A stretch of DNA of 64,000 bases from Paragorgia papillata (taxonomy: Eukaryota; Cnidaria; Anthozoa; Scleralcyonacea; Coralliidae), in the NCBI GenBank assembly GCA_035771165.1, contig JAWNZC010000002.1, positions 1,671,501 through 1,735,500 on the forward strand. Reading direction: 5' to 3'. Below are positions 22,627 to 34,891 of the stretch, one piece after another. Made by a program: the position numbers and the translations under genes. The notes under the pieces were generated by a model. The model searched no databases. It was given only the letters and a program-made list of their open reading frames with translations, and was not told where the DNA came from. Each line of letters starts with the position of its first letter. Positions within the stretch are counted from its first letter, which is position 1.

Positions 22627-24137
22627 AACCATTTCTTTTATAACAGAGAATCAGACACAAAACAACGGAAAACAATATTTATTTCGCTGATTAAAAGCTA
22701 GTTTCCCATTACGTTTGAAATTACCGTACGTACTCCAGCGAGTCATATGTGGAGCACGCATGCAACGGTAGCCAATCAGAAACGCCGTTGTATATTACAT
22801 CTATATGTTATAAAAATAAATAGATAAATAGATAACTGTAAGAAAATAACTAAGTAACTAAATAAATAGTAAAATAATTATACTGAAACTTTCCTACATT
22901 CAGTCTGACTAAAATTATTGACCGGAATACTCCAGTCCTCCTCAGTTACATTTTTTATATATACTTATAAAAATGAATAGTTTGAAGAGTTTAGAAATAT
23001 TAGCATTTTATATCAATAAGAATGAGTCATAAGAGAGTCGTGTACATACTTGGATGGTTCGGTCAACTATCCATATATGTACATGCACACACGACTAACT
23101 TGTCTGTCTATAGTCTGTCTAGTACGTTCCTTTCGGTTCCGCATTTCGACACCACCACGCTTTAAAGGAAGACTCCATTTTGTGCCAGTTTCTTTTTTCT
23201 TTGTCTACGTGAACATTTTTTTTTTGAAAATCGACTAAAAAGTAGCATTTTAAAAATTTGCTTGCTACATACTTTGTTCGCGTATGCCGGGGTTAACATC
23301 AAATCCTGAGTCCTGTTTAAACATTCATTGTGGGGTATGCTTAGGATGTACAAATAATCTAATGTAATGAATGTTGTTTTTTTTGAAATTTAGTATGCAT
23401 AGGAATTTCATGTATCTTAGATATAATTATATATTTAGGCCATATTAAGATGCAATGTTAAATATACTACAGTAATTATTAGCCCAAATACCATGCAATA
23501 TACATGCAGAATCTTCATTACGATCTATTTTCAGTACCGGATTGGATACTAAACTTTCACGTACTTAATCATGCAAGACCAGTCCCAAAGCTTTTATGTT
23601 CTCTGTTTTAAAAAGTATATCCTTTCTACATGCATACATGACTACAATTACAGAAGCAAAGTTATGTTGGAAAGGAAATAGCAGCCTTCGTTTTGATTGT
23701 AGTGTTTTAGCCAAAGTTTCTTTTGAGTAAAGGAAGTTAAATTTAGCATAAATTTTAACCAGAAACTTCTATAGTAAATGTTTGTTTACTTTCTAAAAAC
23801 CTTTGGTAAATATTGGAGTTTCTGCAGGTATACTACAATTGTTCTCTACATGAACGAGACGCCCCCGTTCATGGGCGAGTCTTACTTGGTTGTTAGTACG
23901 CTTGCCTTTTGCCGTGACTCTTTGTTGACGAATCTTCCGGAAACAAAACGCATGTCTCAAAGGAGATAACTTAGATATCTGATCTGGGTGTAACTCATTA
24001 AGAATTTCCTGGCGGGGGGACGTTAACAATTCGCTAGCGGAACAACCCAGAGATAAAAAGAGAGCTTCGTGCCTTCGTCCGTCACTACAACAAACAAACA
24101 CCGTCCTCACGAAAGAACCATATCAAGACATATACGT

Positions 24138-24147
24138 CTATATTTAA
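24138..24147 (+). promoter_or_regulatory. TATA-like box upstream of paralogue A
   Basis: CTATATTTAA lies about 60 nt before the ATG at 24205, a spacing close to that of the box upstream of paralogue B. Motif match only. Confidence 0.35.
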
Positions 24148-24204
24148 TCGGAGAACGACTGCCAAGTTACAATATATACCTATTATTTATTCTCGGAGCC
24201 AAAG

Positions 24205-27200
24205 ATGTTCGTATACGTTGCTCTATGTTTGGTATTCATCATTTGTATTACGAATGGGAAATCTGTCTTTGGTAAGTGAGTCACTCTTTCTTCTTCTTGA
24301 TTGTGCGTTTTGTTCATTACCTTAACTGTTAAATTGTTTAAACATTCTCTTAATATAACGTGAATTATTCCGCTGTGTTCGTTCTCTGTCATTCTGAGAC
24401 CCAGATGTCTGAACGCATGGATCACACTCGTCCACATGACTAGTGAAGTACAACGTATTTTCAGTCGGAATCCGATTACACAAACGCTTTAGAATGTAAA
24501 CGAGTCAAACGATTATCGCTATGTTCTATATAATTCACCACTAGTATACAGCGTAAAGACCTTAGCATTTCTACTGTTAATTATAGTCCTATTATATAGT
24601 TCCAAACAACTGTTTTATAGTAAACGTTTCTGGCTACACGGAAAGCGTATTACAAACGGAAGGTGAATGGACCTAATGGCTCTCTCAATGTGTTAGTTTA
24701 CAAAAGCCTAACAAGCAATTTAACTTCAAATAGTCCGGACTACATTTAATTATTGATTATTCTCGATGGATTTATCCAGGAACTATCAGTATAGATAATG
24801 ATCAATTGTTATTAACAATGACAAGAATCCTTCACAACCGTGATTCGTGTTAAACATGCCTTTTAAAACCCGAATTGTTGTGTGCGTTCACCCAGCAGGC
24901 GTCATTCAGTCGTGTTTATATGTATGAACATTTGTGTAGAAAGAGTACAACCTTTTATGCTTAATATTTTAGTATTTCGGTGTACGATTCCCTCAATATC
25001 GCGAAGCCTTTGCATTTTCATGTGTCATTGCATTCAAATCGAAAATGTAGGAAGTCCAACGGTAGGAAGACCACGAAAGTGATCCAAAAAAACGTTGGAT
25101 GCGTGACGTACGATGGAATGTTTTTCCGACCGCCTTCGCCTTTAATTTGCATATTTTATAATACTTATTGCGAAACCATGTAAAGCTAAATAATTTATCA
25201 TAGTTGGATTCTGCTGGAAGATGTACTGTCTGAATGGTGTGTTATTGTAAATAATGGCAACAGGTCACAGCTGTTAGTTAAATGCGAAAATTCAATTACC
25301 AAAAATTTAATTACAATAATCGTTTCGGCTTAGTATTTTTAACCCTGGTAGTCTGCACACTATACGATGGTCAACGTCTTAGATTAATATTACTAGAGAC
25401 TATTAAAAGCATTTTCTCTTCAAATTCGTGAGGAAGCCTAGCGATAAGACTAATACCTATAGGTCCTATATACACTGTCATTTCCGTTTTGCATCCAAAA
25501 GGCACTTGATGAATTCTGAATTCTAGTGGATATATCCCGTACGTAAACACGTTGCTTAGCCTCACGGAAGAGGCGAAACTATATGTATGTAAAACGTCAG
25601 AAGCGTAAAGAGCTAGAAGCTTGCATTGACTGCTGTGTCACTTCAGCTTTCAATTCATTTGGGGCATTTTGGGCGAGAGGTTGAATTATACCGCAGGCTA
25701 TAGCGGCCTGACGGCTGACAGTTTGAAAGCGTAGGCGTACCACTGCGTTTTTAATCGAAGTAAACAAAACACTTTATCATAATTGCAAACGAGATAACTA
25801 ATAAATGATGAGAAATATATATATATAACAAAACGAGTTAAGACTGGGACGAGATGGCAGCGCTACGATGCTTGGGATCGTTTGAGAAAGAACTCCAAAC
25901 TAGCGATCTTTAATTTTCTCAGAAGCCGACCACTCGTTAATGTTTCTTTTAAAGAAATGGTTGTTGTGATAAGCTGTATATTTTATGCCAATTAGAATAC
26001 ACTGCATGCCTTTTAGCAGAATTTGTTTAGATTTCTTTGTTGATTTTCGTTGTTTTCACTGACAAGTGCCTGAAACTTGAAACCAAGCTACGCTACATTT
26101 ATAACAAACAAAATTGATCGTTTTTAGCCAAGAGGATAATGTTTTGTAGTTATGCATGTCATTTTAAGCCTTTCAACCTAAAAGACTTTTCAATGACGAA
26201 TAAAATCGTTTGGCGTTAGTGAGAATAAGGCCCTCTTTACATCAAGTGGATTGGCAGTCCAATCGAATCGAATCGAAAAACGCGAGTGAAGTCAATCCGG
26301 GCGCACGTTTACATGGAGAATCCGATCTGTTGTTTTCTTTTTGTAAGTGGGTTTCCAACACTATTTCATCTGGGCTTTCTTCAATGTCCGCCATGTTTAC
26401 AACACGTACTAACTTAACGTATCAAGACATTTTCAAGTCAAACCGTGTTTACGTCATGAATCAGATTGGAGACATTCAAGTCGATCCTTGCTTGAATATC
26501 AAGTCAATCCACTCAACTTCGTGGATTGACTTCAGCCATTCGTTCAGTCGATCAGATCGAAAACATTCAATCTTCTTGATGTAAACACAACAAGGAGAAA
26601 TTGACTTGAACACTCAATCCACTTCATTTAACTAACAGGGCCTAAAATACTAAAAGAGAATTATGGTTGAAAGGGTTAACAACTCAAAATATTGTCGTCT
26701 TTTTCAAAGCAACAATATACATCAGAATGACTGAATATATCGACTACATTCCAAGCATTCTTCTGAGCGAGGCTCACAAACAAACGAATGCCGCACATGC
26801 GCAGACTAATTTAGAACAAGACACCTTGGGTCAGGCGTTCACATATATAGGTCAGTGGCGTTCACTCGGACGTACTGGCAAGTGCGCGGACTTCACACAG
26901 ATCAAGAAAGTTGTCAGCCACATCACTGTTACGTGGCAATAGAAGCGTTCCGTTGAATTTAATTGGTGTTTGGCAACTAATCCTGTTTCTTATTGGTTGT
27001 TTAAAAACCAGAAACCAATCAAATTCAAAACAGGAAGTTAGCAATAATTTTCATCAAATGAATTGATCAACTTGAGGAATATATTGCAACGATATTTTAG
27101 GAACGTTTCTATTGCCACGACAGTAAACTACAAAGTCAGTATAACCCTATCACGCCACTAGGGCTACCCTAGTAGTCGGGTTCTATTTTGTCCTTGTAAA

Positions 27201-27928
27201 TGCATTTAGTAGGGATAACTCACCTACCCAGGACAACTTTCCTACCCGGGACAACTTTTTACTGGTTCTTGTTATTAGTGCTTGGTACCAGGTCTAATAA
27301 AGTTGACCCAGGTAGCAAGGTGACCCTAACTGTGAAATTTTGCTTGTAAACCCGGGCTAACTTTGACCCGGGTGCTAGGGTAACCCTGGTAGTCCAAGGT
27401 TTAAGGTAAAACAAAAGGACCGTTTTTAACCGGTTTAGGCAGGAATAAGTTAATGGAGTGAAATGTCAAATATTGTATATTGTTTGTAGGCCATCTGGAT
27501 AAGAATGATAATGTCAAGTGCCAGGCTTTACCCAGTGTTGTTCCTGTCAACCAACATGGTTTACCACACTTCGTCACATTGTATCGTTGCCAGGGATGTG
27601 ATCCCGACTCCTCTCCTCTGGACAGAAGATGTGTAAACAGAACGATGACTCTAGTTAAAGTGAAAGTCTCGTCACACTTCGGAGCTTTAGATATCCAAAT
27701 GGAAAACCATACGAGCTGTGGAGAAGAGTGTATTTATTCTGACCAATGTCCGAAGGATCTCTTTGATCGTGAAGAGAGAGATTGTAGTTGCAAGTGTAAA
27801 CATAGCACCGCTCCCAAAGGCAAAGAATGTCCTCCTGATATGACGTAAGAACCGGTTGTCTGTTTGTTTGTTTGTTTGTTTGTTTGTTTGTTTGTTTGTT
27901 TGTTTGTTTGTTTGTTTGTTTGTTTGTT

Positions 27929-27967
<39 letters not shown>

Positions 27968-29787
27968 GAGTCTGTCTGTCAGTCAGCAGGATATCTCGCA
28001 AAATACCCCACAGGTTTTGGGATAGTTTAAGAAATATTCATCATAGATCAAGGATGAAACCTTTCAATTTTGGTTGAATTTGGATGAGAACTTAATAAAA
28101 ATCTGACCACAAGATTCTCTGTGTAGAAGAAATGCTTGGTTTCGCTCATTATCCTGCAAAATTTCTACATAATTGTGGTACGAGTGCAATCAAGCATTTT
28201 ATTCATTCATACATGTTTTGCTCTCGTGAGCTAGCCTGGTTAGCAGGATGGTACGTTTTCTTTTTAAACACCTCTAGTAACCCGCTGCTGGAGGTATACC
28301 ACAGATCTCAAAAGAGACTGGATAGTGCAACCTATTGTCCACTGGTTCATAAAATGAAGCCAGCTAAACAAAAGAAATCCGCCATTACTAAGGGACCAAA
28401 ATCCTGAAAAATGTCTTTGTCTTCTTAAAACGTCTTCTGTTCCCAAAACGAATATTGAACTATATTTTCTTTCAAAGATTCTGCATCTCATTCAACAAAA
28501 TGTTTATATCGGTGCCAGAATACGCGAGAAAGACCCATCAGGGGGCAGTAAGACTGCGCAATGTCCAGGGGTCCTGGGGTATGCTCCTCCAGAAAATTTT
28601 TGAAATTTGAGTCTCTGAAATGACATTTCCCGCGATCTGACATCATATTTGAGCAAAATTTTGAACCGATTTTAAAACATATTTTTAAGACACGTTCTCT
28701 CATTTTTACAAAAGATTTCGTCTAAAACTACAGTATTACATATTTACAAAGACAACGACAGTCATTTGCAACTCACTTGTCACTTTTCACCAAATGTTCA
28801 GAAGTTCGTTACGAAGTTCGCAAGTTCGTTGGGAAATTCAAAGTTCGTTTTGAAGTACGCAATTGATTGCCGGCTACTAGAAACCAAGAAGGCAATCAAA
28901 TGCGTAGCTTAAAACGAGCTTTGAGCTTCCCAACGAACTTGCGAACTTCGGAACGAACTTCCGAACATTCTGGTGAAAAGTGAGTAGCAAATGACTGCAA
29001 AATAATAGTTACTCTAACGGGATAAAGGCATGAAGCGCGAACGCAACGCGAAAACTCATTGTCAGAGTCCTGATATTAAACGACTGGTTCTTTATTCTGT
29101 GACTCTGGGAACAAATGTGATGTTGTTGCGCAATTATTAACTATATAACTGTCTGAATACCAATAAAAAATAATAATCAACGTTATAAAAATCATATTTT
29201 GGATTTAACACCCACCCGCCACTATCTACGGCCCTGGAAAGACCATCACTTGCTCCCTTAGTAATGGCTGACTTCCGGCTTCATTTTTTAAACAATAGAT
29301 ACTTAATCCAGTATTAGTTCGAGATCAGTGAGGTATATGCAGTCTGAGTGCTCTCTTGTATTATTAATACTTTGAGGGTTATCTACACATAACAACAACA
29401 CGCTAAACAGACGAACCTTTTATTAATCAGCATTCATTTCATTAAATGGGATGTTAATACACGTGTTACGTATCACTTATCGCGAATCCTGCAATTTCAC
29501 GCATTTTAGCGCACTTCCGGTTGAAAGAGGATAGTGGGTTTGCGCGTGATTTTTGGTTGAGTTGCGCGCAATGTTTTGCGAAACTCTCAATCGGAAGTGG
29601 GGTAAAATGGGGTAAAAAACATTTATTTATTTATTTATTCATTAAATAAAGCGGATTTATTTATTTATTTATTTGAAGTGCAGTTTATTGATTTTGTCTT
29701 ATTTTGTATATTTTGTAGGTGGAGTAAACATGACTGCAAGTGTAAATGTAATCTGAAACAGAAAGATGCACCTAGGAGAAAAGTATG

Positions 29788-29884
<97 letters not shown>

Positions 29885-32116
29885 CATTTTCACTAAAAAA
29901 CCTTACAAGTACTTACGACCTTCACATTTCTTTTAAGGTTTTAGATAAAGAAAAATGTAAATTTGTCTGCAACACTAGTTGTGGTAAAATTAAAATTGGA
30001 TATCACGCAGACGAACATGATAGATGTAGATGTAAACCAAATCAACAAACCGTGGAAGGAGGACAAGGTAAAGAAATTCTTGTATTGTCCTACTAAAGTT
30101 TATTATCAAATTCATAAATAATTCATGGCATTCAAAATAAATGAATGTTTAATTAGGTGTTGTAGATCGAATACAAATTTGTCCTGAGTTTATATAAACT
30201 TTCAGATCGATTTCTCAGTTGATATTAAAACCTGAACAAATTTACATATTTAGGATATTTGAAACCTTCTGAGAAGATTTGTAATATATCTTCCTTTTCT
30301 AAAACTTCAGTTTACAAATTCCTGCTTAGACGTCACTTTCGGCAACTTTAACAGCGAAAAAGTCCATGAAGATGAAATTTTAGAAAAGGAAGATGTATTA
30401 CAGATCTTCTCAGAAGGTTTCAAATATCCTAAATATGTAAAATCCCCAATCATGATATAGGCACTTTAATATTATAATTATATATATAATCATGATTTGG
30501 GCACCCAACCTATAACGGCTATAAATGTCAGTGTATTTATTAGTGATATTGTTATATAATATGGTGGGTAGTGAGACCTTCACTGGCGTTGTGTGAGGAC
30601 TAATTTGGAGCATAATACTTAGTGTTCCACAGCAGCTACAACGCACTGTTATTAGTGGTATGTTTCATAAATTTGCCAGTTTGTTTCGCTCATTTTTGAG
30701 CCTAATACTTTACGTTTGACCACACCAGTTAAGTTTCACGTGAAGTGTCTAGTTTCAGTCGGTAGGTCGTAAAATATGCCTGCGGTTTGATGTATGTTTG
30801 GGAGAAGAATGAAGCGTGGAAGGATTTATGTAGGTCTGTGTTTTTTGGATAACCCTTTATATTGTTTCTATTTTTAAGGATCTGATAACAGCAATCAAGG
30901 AAAGATGCTTGCAGCTTTGGTGATTGGAGAATTCGTTTTTCTTTATCTTATTTTTGACTTCTTGCTCTATTCAAAGAAAACTGGTCTGATGTATTTTATC
31001 AAGGGCAAGTGTTCGTCGAAATCACAGCGTGAGTATTTTATTAAACTGGAAGAATTTCCTTGCAATACAAGTATACAACCATTCAAAGACTACATGTTGT
31101 TGGAACATTGATGGCTTGACAATACTGTAACAATGTGGCGTTAACACTTTGAAGCCTGAAGACAAGTCTTTAGTATTTTATCTGGCTAACGCCAGACGAT
31201 TTTATTCAGCACAGGGAGAGGTCAAGGCCTCGAAGGATTAAAACCTATCTCTTTAACAACATACATGTATATTTTTTTCGTTTGTTTTTGTTGTACAAGC
31301 TGTCGTAAGTTCAACTCAGAGAAAAACTCTGAGCTCCAGACGGGACTCGAACCCACAACCTTCCGAATGCCAGTAAGACGCTCTCACCATTGAGCCACTG
31401 GAACTCGGATGGTAGACCGAAGTTGTTTTCGATATTTATACCTGGGAACTAGTCAAGACTACTAACATAGAATGAACACCGCTGCCAAACGTTTGCGCAT
31501 GCGTGAATTCGCTAGAGTAAACATTGCAAGAGAAGTGGGAACTAGCCGTGGCAACAACAACCAGACAGTAAAGACTAAGTAAGACTCGACTATTCATTTG
31601 TGTTTTAAAAAAAGGGTAATGAAAATTACGAAGGGGTCATGTTGCAATATTGACAAAGAAACCATGCAAATTACCTATACCGTATCTTTTTGGTAGTATG
31701 CTTATAATTTTAACTTTTTGTGTCGGACTCTCGGACCAGTCCAAATATTTCAGTGTTTTCCCGCTCTTTTTTTGAGGTGCGAGCTCGGACGTCGCACATG
31801 CGCAAAACGTTTGACAGCGGTGTTCATAGAATGTATGTTAGGCCAACGTTTTTCATTCGCCCAATCAAAGTTACTAAATGATTGATGTGATTATTTAATC
31901 TCTGCATTTCCTATTTTCTTTTTCGTGCTATATTAACGTTTTTTATTGAATATTTTGTTTGCAGAACAACCCCCTCAAGGTTCTCAAGTCGAGAGTGAGA
32001 GAAAAAGATGTCTGGCGACTCCAGATGAATCTAATGGCGAGCAGGTCACGGTGTGTGTTCACAGCAATGGCGATGCAAAACCAACATCTCATGCGTTACA
32101 TACGTCATCTCTGTAA
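24205..32116 (+). CDS. Membrane-anchored PDGF/VEGF-like cystine-knot protein (paralogue A)
   Basis: Exons: 24205-24271, 27490-27844, 29719-29782, 29938-30067, 30879-31028, 31965-32116; 305 codons plus stop, intron phases 1,2,0,1,1. Residues 1-18 are a signal peptide (MFVYVALCLVFIICITNG). Exon 2 carries the degenerate knot: KCQALPSVVPV, FVTLYRCQGC, RRCVNRT and ENHTSCGEEC, matching the PDGF/VEGF order R-C-x-G-C ... H-x-x-C but lacking the usual CC pair. The CXCXC units DCSCKC, DCKCKC and RCRC, with a W-x-x-x-D before one, follow the VEGF-C/PVF C-terminal pattern. Exon 5, exactly 150 nt as in paralogue B, encodes a transmembrane segment at about 215-236 with E223 and D232 inside it. A tail of about 65 residues rich in Ser, Gln and Glu follows. 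NRT and NHT are possible N-glycosylation sites. The splice model is strong; the family call is by motif; a role as a tethered ligand is inference. Confidence 0.8.
26165..26681. repeat. Hairpin-core MITE interrupted by a second MITE
   Basis: The outer element has AAGCCTTTCAACC at the left, ATCGTTTGGCGTTAGTGAGAA in the middle and GGTTGAAAGGGTTAA at the right. Just after its core lies an inserted element of about 410 bp, from AGGCCCTCTTTACATCAAG (26229) to the AGGGCCT near 26643, whose interior is self-complementary (CAAGTGGATTG / CAATCCACTT). It lies in intron 1 of paralogue A. Confidence 0.7.
27140..27395. repeat. Self-complementary GGGTTACC/GGGATAACTC element
   Basis: Contains CTAGGGCTACCCTAGTAG at the left and TAGGGTAACCCTGGTAG at the right, with repeated CCTACCCGGGACAACTTT and AACTTTGACCCGGGTGCT inside. 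Related to 13594-13790 and to the larger element at 43445-43845. Boundaries are approximate. Confidence 0.55.
27853..28136 (-). repeat. SINE-like repeat with long (TTTG/TCTG) tail in intron 2 of paralogue A
   Basis: Read on the minus strand: CATTTCTTCTACACAGAGAA, TCTTGTGGTCAGATTTTT, then AACCTGTGGGGTATTTTGCG, AGATATCC and an ACAG/ACAA tetranucleotide tail. The same order of motifs on the plus strand is found at 54255-54611 and 60480-60788. The tail starts 13 nt from the intron's 5' splice site. Confidence 0.7.
28755..29002. repeat. Palindromic element with GTCATTTGCAACTCACTTG end
   Basis: Left end GTCATTTGCAACTCACTTG and right end GTGAGTAGCAAATGACTGC pair, as do CACTTTTCACCAAATGTTC and ACATTCTGGTGAAAAGTG. 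The interior is built from GAAGTTCG/CGAACTTC units. It lies in intron 2 of paralogue A. Confidence 0.75.
29786..29884. repeat. (TCTG)n tract at the start of intron 3 of paralogue A
   Basis: About 24 uninterrupted TCTG units starting within 6 nt of the donor GTATGT at 29783 and ending about 53 nt before the next exon (29938). The intron is 155 nt and two thirds of it is this microsatellite. Confidence 0.95.
31143..31243. repeat. Hairpin-core MITE with AACACTTTGAAGCCT end
   Basis: AACACTTTGAAGCCTGAAG at the left, TCTGGCTAACGCCAGA core in the middle, GGTCAAGGCCTCGAAGGATT at the right. It lies in the last intron of paralogue A. Close relatives lie at 45905-46031, 49797-49873 and 57339-57421. Confidence 0.75.
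31333..31404 (-). tRNA. tRNA-like sequence (pseudogene or SINE head), nominal anticodon GGC
   Basis: Seventy-two nt on the minus strand fold as a near-complete cloverleaf: acceptor GTTCCAG/CTGGAGC (one G-T pair), D-stem GCTC/GAGC, anticodon arm TCTTA-CTGGCAT-TCGGA with one mismatch, T-arm GTGGG-TTCGAGT-CCCGT. The GGC loop triplet would read Ala codons. The anticodon-stem mismatch and the related tRNA-like repeats elsewhere in the window make a pseudogene or SINE more likely than a working gene. Confidence 0.35.
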
Positions 32117-33046
32117 AAATAACTATTTTATATACACATTCTCTTAAAGAAAACGCAAATATACAAGCAATGCAATCAAAACAAGCATTAGGCTTGAAAT
32201 TACGCGCAATACAAGAGGACTCTGTTTGAGTCGGTGTGATCTATACATGTAAATTGTTCATACAGTAGTACACAGCTTTTGGTTGAAAACGCGAAGTAGC
32301 ATTGCTCTCTAAGAGCGTGTATTTTTATTAAGCCAGTCTGACATATCCACAATGATTCTCTTTTCTGAAAAAAATTACTCAGATGTAGAGCTAGAACAAT
32401 CACATAAAATTTCAACAAGGATAGACTTAACTAATGACGGATCATTAATATGCAGATGGCAGTAGAGGCACAGTGTATTTCTTTGACTTTATCAAAACAG
32501 AAGAAGTAAATAGTACAAATGACAGCTTTGAAAACAGGATTTACCACATCAATCAGTTGTACTCAAGAATTTTGAAATGAAAAGTGAGAAACTAAGCAGA
32601 GTGGAATCAGCATTCTCGTTTCTTGGGCCTATCGAGTCACCATCGAAGAGGTTCTTGGAGCGTGAAGTACGAGTTAATTGCCGAGAACCGAGGGATTAAG
32701 TCCCATTTATTATATGGCACGGATTACTTCCGGTAAAATCACGCGCTGTGATTGGTTGCTGACGGGGCGAGATTTCTCCGTAATGCCCACGGGCATTATG
32801 AAAATTGTTAATGCCCTACGATTGGAAACAAACAAAAAATCCTAATAAGAAACTTTTATTGCCGAAAAACGGCGAAAATAGATAAAAAATAGACGACGAT
32901 GAACATTATAAAAGTAAATTCTATTATCCAGACGAGAAAGAAACACAAGAAAATAACGCTAGTTCGGTGTTTTGACGAAGTTAAAGGAAGCGAAGACCAA
33001 GAAATACAAGATTGATTTTGAAATAAAAAGTGCCATATAATAAACT

Positions 33047-33505
33047 ACTTAATAACCTCGACCGTTCGGTCTTTACGGTAAAATATTAAACCGAGGTTTT
33101 GCTGTATTGACCGAGCGATAGCGAGGTTAATACGCTCAAGCCCGAGGTTTAATATTTTACCGTTGAGACCGAACGGTCGAGGTTATTAAGTAGTTAATAG
33201 GCTTAATGCCGAGGTTCGAGGTAATTAACTAATTTAGTTCAAATTTCACAAGGTTTTGTCTTTATTTGTATACTTTCTGGGCTTTATACAGATAAAGACC
33301 GTGCATTTATAATGAGCAATTCAATTCAGTTTGTATGGGAGATAAAGCCTTACGAATAACAAAGAAAACCGCGTGAAATTTGAACTAATAAGTTTGAAGT
33401 AATAGATAAATCCCGAGAACGAGGGATGTATGCTATATAAAGACCCGAGGACGCGCAGCGTCCGAGTGCTTCATATCGCATACATCCCGACGTTCGAGGG
33501 ATTTA
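33047..33505. repeat. Two adjacent palindromes with CGAGG/CCTCG arms
   Basis: 33047-33190: AATAACCTCGACCGTTCGGT pairs with ACCGAACGGTCGAGGTTATT, and inner GGTAAAATATTAAACC pairs with its inverse. 33405-33505: TAATAGATAAATCCCGAGAA pairs with TCGAGGGATTTATCTATTA, with GATGTATGC/GCATACATC inside. Upstream, CGCGCTGTGATTGGTTGC near 32741 resembles the GATTGGTC-type motifs beside other palindromes here. Confidence 0.75.
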
Positions 33506-34159
33506 TCTATTAGTTTTGAGTCGGTTTTCCAACAAAGTTTTGTCTATTTTTTCCCCCTAGTGGACAAAGATTTTCCTTGTTTTTTTCTTCATTTCGTATC
33601 TAATTATTATTCAAGGTCTTTATGCGATATAAAGACCTCGGAAGAACAAAGAAAACCGACTCGATAATAAATCAATAGCAGATACAGTTGCCCTGACTAT
33701 GCTAAACTTGCAACGATATTTTTTGAGACTTTACAGAATTCTTGATAACGATGGTCAATACATTTTCAAAGTATGTAGTTAGAGTATAGTAGATAGACAT
33801 ATATTAATACATATAAAATATTTATTGTTCGCTAAGATTATTTAATAATTTCCACATGTGAAAATTTCTCAAACCGTTACTGAAACTGTAAATATTTTTG
33901 TAATGGATGTTGGTTGTAGTAGTTGCTGTTGTTATCCATATTTGGTAATAAACAATTTTTGTAAAAAAAGTAACAAATTGTCAAGTAATTATCAGCGCCA
34001 AACTGACGTTTTGGACAACCGAGTTTCTCAACAGAATAATTTGCCTGCATGCCTTTTTGTAAGCGTCTTATACGTAAAGGAATTTTCTTAGTGTAAGAAT
34101 ATGTTACATTTTGAGACCAAACCATGCAAAATATTCAATATTAGGGTCTTTCGAATAGA

Positions 34160-34187
34160 ATTGAACCTGCGTTTGTCTGTCTGTCTA

Positions 34188-34258
<71 letters not shown>

Positions 34259-34445
34259 GTCTATTTGTGTCTGTCTATTTGTGTCTGTCTATCTATTTGT
34301 CTCTGTCTGTCTATTTGTCTCTGTCTGTCTGTCTGTCTGTTTGTTTGTTTGTTTGTTTGTTTGTTTGTTTGTTTGTTTGTTTGTTTGTTTGTTTGTTTGT
34401 TTGTTTGTTTGTTTGTTCATGTGCCTGTTTGTCTGTCTGTCTGTG
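34160..34445. repeat. TCTG/TTTG tetranucleotide array
   Basis: About 285 bp of TCTG changing to TTTG and back, with TCTATTTGTG interruptions. It gives three overlapping Cys/Leu/Val-rich frames on the plus strand and a Thr/Asn/Lys/Gln frame on the minus strand, none of them genes. Confidence 0.95.
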
Positions 34446-34891
34446 TCTGTCTGATGCTAACTTGTTTGTTCGTTGCAATGGCTGCTGCTTGCACGAATAC
34501 AAGGACACTATATGAGCAGCAGTGTTTTATCAGATTTAAAACACAAGGCGATAGCCGAGTATTTTAGATCTGATAAAACACGTACTGCGAATGTTTTAAA
34601 TGGCTTCAAAAACTATCCATATAATAAGCTCATATAGAAATACATCTTGAAAATTGAAGTTGTCTGAGCCGCAAAATCGAAGAAAAAGTTCATCGAAAAT
34701 AGCGAGCGTGTCTATACACGATCGGAAATTGCGGTTGACCTTGGATTAGCTACGCATGCGTAGAACGAATATCTTGCGTGTAAACGTCAATACACGCGAG
34801 ACCAAGCGAGGCTGGCGCTAGCCTGGTAACCACTAAAAACTTCTGCTTTCCTATTGGTTAAAATTTCGCGCGTTTTTAGTGGCTATGAGTA

